From Heliopora coerulea (Eukaryota > Cnidaria > Anthozoa > Scleralcyonacea > Helioporidae), in NCBI GenBank assembly GCA_030142905.1, contig JASJOG010000068.1, forward strand, positions 960,001-1,024,000: DNA of 64,000 nucleotides, read 5' to 3'. The notes under the pieces are model-generated. The model had not been told where the DNA came from. It saw nothing but the letters and a program-made list of their open reading frames with translations, and did no database searches. The translations under genes were made by a program, and so were the position numbers. Numbering within the stretch: the first letter of the stretch is position 1; every line of letters begins with the position of its first letter. Shown here piece after piece: positions 61,822 to 64,000 of the stretch.

Positions 61822-62596
61822 TCAATTAGGCAAAGTCGGGTTGCTCGAAGGGAGGTTTTCTTTCAGAAGTTTTCCCAGACTTTCAGCGAGCTGTCCAAAC
61901 GATGGCCGCTCTGCAGGATCAAACTTCCAGCACTCGGTCATGATTTGATACCTTTAAAGTTGAACAGATATTGTATTAGAATAACCCAGAGCTCTTGCTG
62001 GGACTTGGCTAGCTTGTTTGACTAATCATCAAGACAAAGCAATCAGTAAACAATTCAGTTAATTAAATCCGTGAATTCATAGATGGTCAATTAAGCCATC
62101 AACACTCATCAAATTGTTGGGACATGCGCTACGTCTGAAGCAGTGACACAGTGGATGGCGGTGGGGAAATTGAACCAGCGTGCCAAACTGTGATGTCCTG
62201 AAAACCTTTTTATCAGTTCAAATATTCAGAAATATAAAAATTTCGGATATACCATCACGGTTTTATTTCGCTGAATAATGGCATGCCGTCCTCGCAGCCT
62301 TTTTGCTGTTTTTCAGGCTGACAACGCTACAAGTTCAGTTTGCCCCATTCACCCCCGTTTCGAATCCGTTTCGACTTAAACGCGATGGTGGTAGTCGTGC
62401 AAATAGCTGTCGAACTCACAAGATTCCTTAACTTGTCCAAGAAATGAACGATAAGCTATGTCTACAAAAATAATGCCAGCATTCTGAGCTTACATTGCAT
62501 GAGGACAATACGAAGGCTGCTCAAGCCTGTAACCTTGGTAAACAACTTTATCCACAACTTCTCTGTAGGTGTTCTGGCTGTCGTATGGCCGGATTC
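61822..62596 (-). CDS. C-terminal end of a tyrosine-protein kinase (two last exons)
   Basis: Two minus-strand exons, 62494-62596 and 61822-61951 (TGA stop), join in phase through a split Met codon and give about 77 residues. They encode the last part of a tyrosine-kinase domain: GIRPYDSQNTYREVVDKV, GYRLEQPSYCPHAM, then YQIMTECWKFDPAERPSF and a short tail. The C-W-x(6)-RP-S/T-F motif and the L/P-x-CP pattern are diagnostic of the C-lobe of tyrosine rather than Ser/Thr kinases. The exon before needs to end in phase 1; nothing fitting was found up to 64000, so at least 1.4 kb of intron lies here and the catalytic core is outside the window. Whether it is a receptor or cytoplasmic kinase cannot be decided. 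A fragmentary pseudogene is possible. Confidence 0.8.
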
Positions 62597-62599
62597 CTA

Positions 62600-64000
62600 G
62601 GGAAAGAAACCACGATTTAGAACGGCTGGAAAAGCTTAAGATGTCTCACTTTTCTCTAATCTTGAATCTTTCAGAATGGCTCAATGTTCAACCCTTTCAT
62701 GGCAGGATCAGTCTCCTGTAATTTTTACTTTTGCTCACGTTAGGCGATTTTTCTCGTGAAGGAGAGACATCCAGCCAGGAAAAGGTTATAACTATCTCAA
62801 TTATTTCACCTTCCCAACTGTATCAATCATCTGTAACTTCACTCTGGCAGACGCCGGACAATTTTACTCGTCAAGAGAAGATCGATGGGAAAAGAGTAAA
62901 TGACACTCACGTAGCCAAAGAATGTTACAGACGATCCTTCCGTCTTAAATGTTCCACCGTCTTACTGGTGGATAGAATATCTGGTTTTCACAGAGATGTT
63001 AAAATTTTTGAGTTAAATGGACTCAGATGATGGGAGCAAACGTTATTCCAGCTGGCTCGCAGTGGGAGTTGCATACAGCTGATTTGTCTGAGAATTACAG
63101 AAATTCAAGAGTCTTTGACATCGAGGTGATGAATCATGAGTGTGCACGAACGTGCGTTTTTATAAAAACCTCATTCCTTGGAAGAAGGTTAAGAGTTCGA
63201 TTTCCGTCACGAGAATAGAAATCTCCTCCGACTATTCGCGCTTGAGAAGGATGTGCACTATACATGTTAATAGGAACTTTTTGTGAAGTGGCAATCCTTG
63301 ATTTGTAAATCTGCAGCTCGAAACATTGCTTTGGGAAATCTTATAACACGAATTTCCAAACAGGTACCTATGAAGTTGGGTGTCAAACTGAAGTCATAAG
63401 TGTGTAGTACGGTAGCTCAACATGACAAACTCGAATGTCTGGGGAGTACTACGGAAGATAAAGAATGATCAAAAATTTTTGGGTTGCCACTTGTAAGTTA
63501 TCATGTTCATCCATCAAATATATCCCGATTTCCAAAAAACCTAAATTTCCTGATTGACGTTTTTGTGTCGCCGGCGATTGCCTGGAGGATACAAACAGAA
63601 CACATTAACTTCTAATCATTCCTAATCCTATGGCGGCTCGTGGAGATGCTACCGTGCAAACCTCTCCTTATCACTTTATCGTGTCCAAATATATGTTTTA
63701 ATTTCATCCTATCCGTCGCGTCCTTTTTCACTATGATACTAGTTCAACATCGTGTTAGACTTCATGGACCAGGCACACAGCTTCGCCTAGGATTCACTAA
63801 AAGTCTCACTGCGACCCTAAAGTTCCAGGCTATTTGGATTAGTGACATCCCCAAACAAATTTCCGGTTCCGTCCCGATAATCATAGCAATTTATGGAGCT
63901 CAGACTACCAGCCATCAGGTCCATGAGTATCTGTTCACATTTGTAACCTTCCAATTGATACTAAGCGTCTGTCTCCTTGCTGTTTAATTTGAATTAGCGT
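62600..64000. other. Kinase intron or flank, with a dispersed repeat
   Basis: The word GGCGATTTTTCTCGTGAAGG (about 62743) and the related GGACAATTTTACTCGTCAAG (about 62857) are two diverged copies of one unit on the plus strand. The resulting 99-residue frame is not protein-like. On the minus strand near 63824-63960 an open frame is present without splice context. Nothing else was recognised. Confidence 0.35.

Overview
This is a 64 kb window of animal nuclear DNA. Genes are split by GT-AG introns, intergenic DNA is full of fold-back repeats, and every recognisable product is a metazoan family. A cnidarian, most likely a stony coral, fits best because of the ZU5/Death-domain receptor and the repeat style. 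That placement is inference; no ribosomal or mitochondrial marker is present.

Left third (1-14 kb, minus strand). A single-pass receptor gene occupies 6636-14125. Nine exons join in phase and give an extracellular FN3-like region with a Thr/Ser stalk, one membrane segment, a ZU5 domain, a UPA-like region and two tandem Death domains. This is the UNC5 receptor plan with a doubled Death domain. Its 5' exons were not found. A membrane-spanning exon of the same phase class at 556-659 may belong to a second, neighbouring receptor. A perfect 167-bp palindrome lies at 3115-3281.

Middle (14-34 kb). Mostly intergenic: fold-back elements, a ~178-bp satellite-like array (about 25.98-26.75 kb) ending beside a tRNA-like sequence, an older diverged array (22.8-24.3 kb), simple repeats, and one weak candidate for a small secreted protein (15633-15920).

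Right half (34-64 kb). A compact cluster of conserved genes. PTP4A/PRL phosphatase (plus, 34435-38644) converges on PSMF1/PI31 proteasome regulator (minus, 39157-45172), whose last intron carries a decayed Tc1-type transposon with 210-bp IR/DR-like ends. PSMF1 is head-to-head, about 0.7 kb apart, with a long coiled-coil gene resembling CCDC73 (plus, 45881-52797). That gene converges on a complete 15-exon TMEM241 (SLC35D4-like nucleotide-sugar transporter) gene (minus, 53917-60776), which carries a 502-bp pogo/Tigger-like MITE in an intron. The last two exons of a tyrosine-kinase gene (minus, 61822-62596) follow.

Exon boundaries were derived by hand from splice signals, reading phase and remembered family sequences. 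No transcript data or database search was used. The genes are functionally unrelated neighbours; nothing in the layout suggests a shared pathway.
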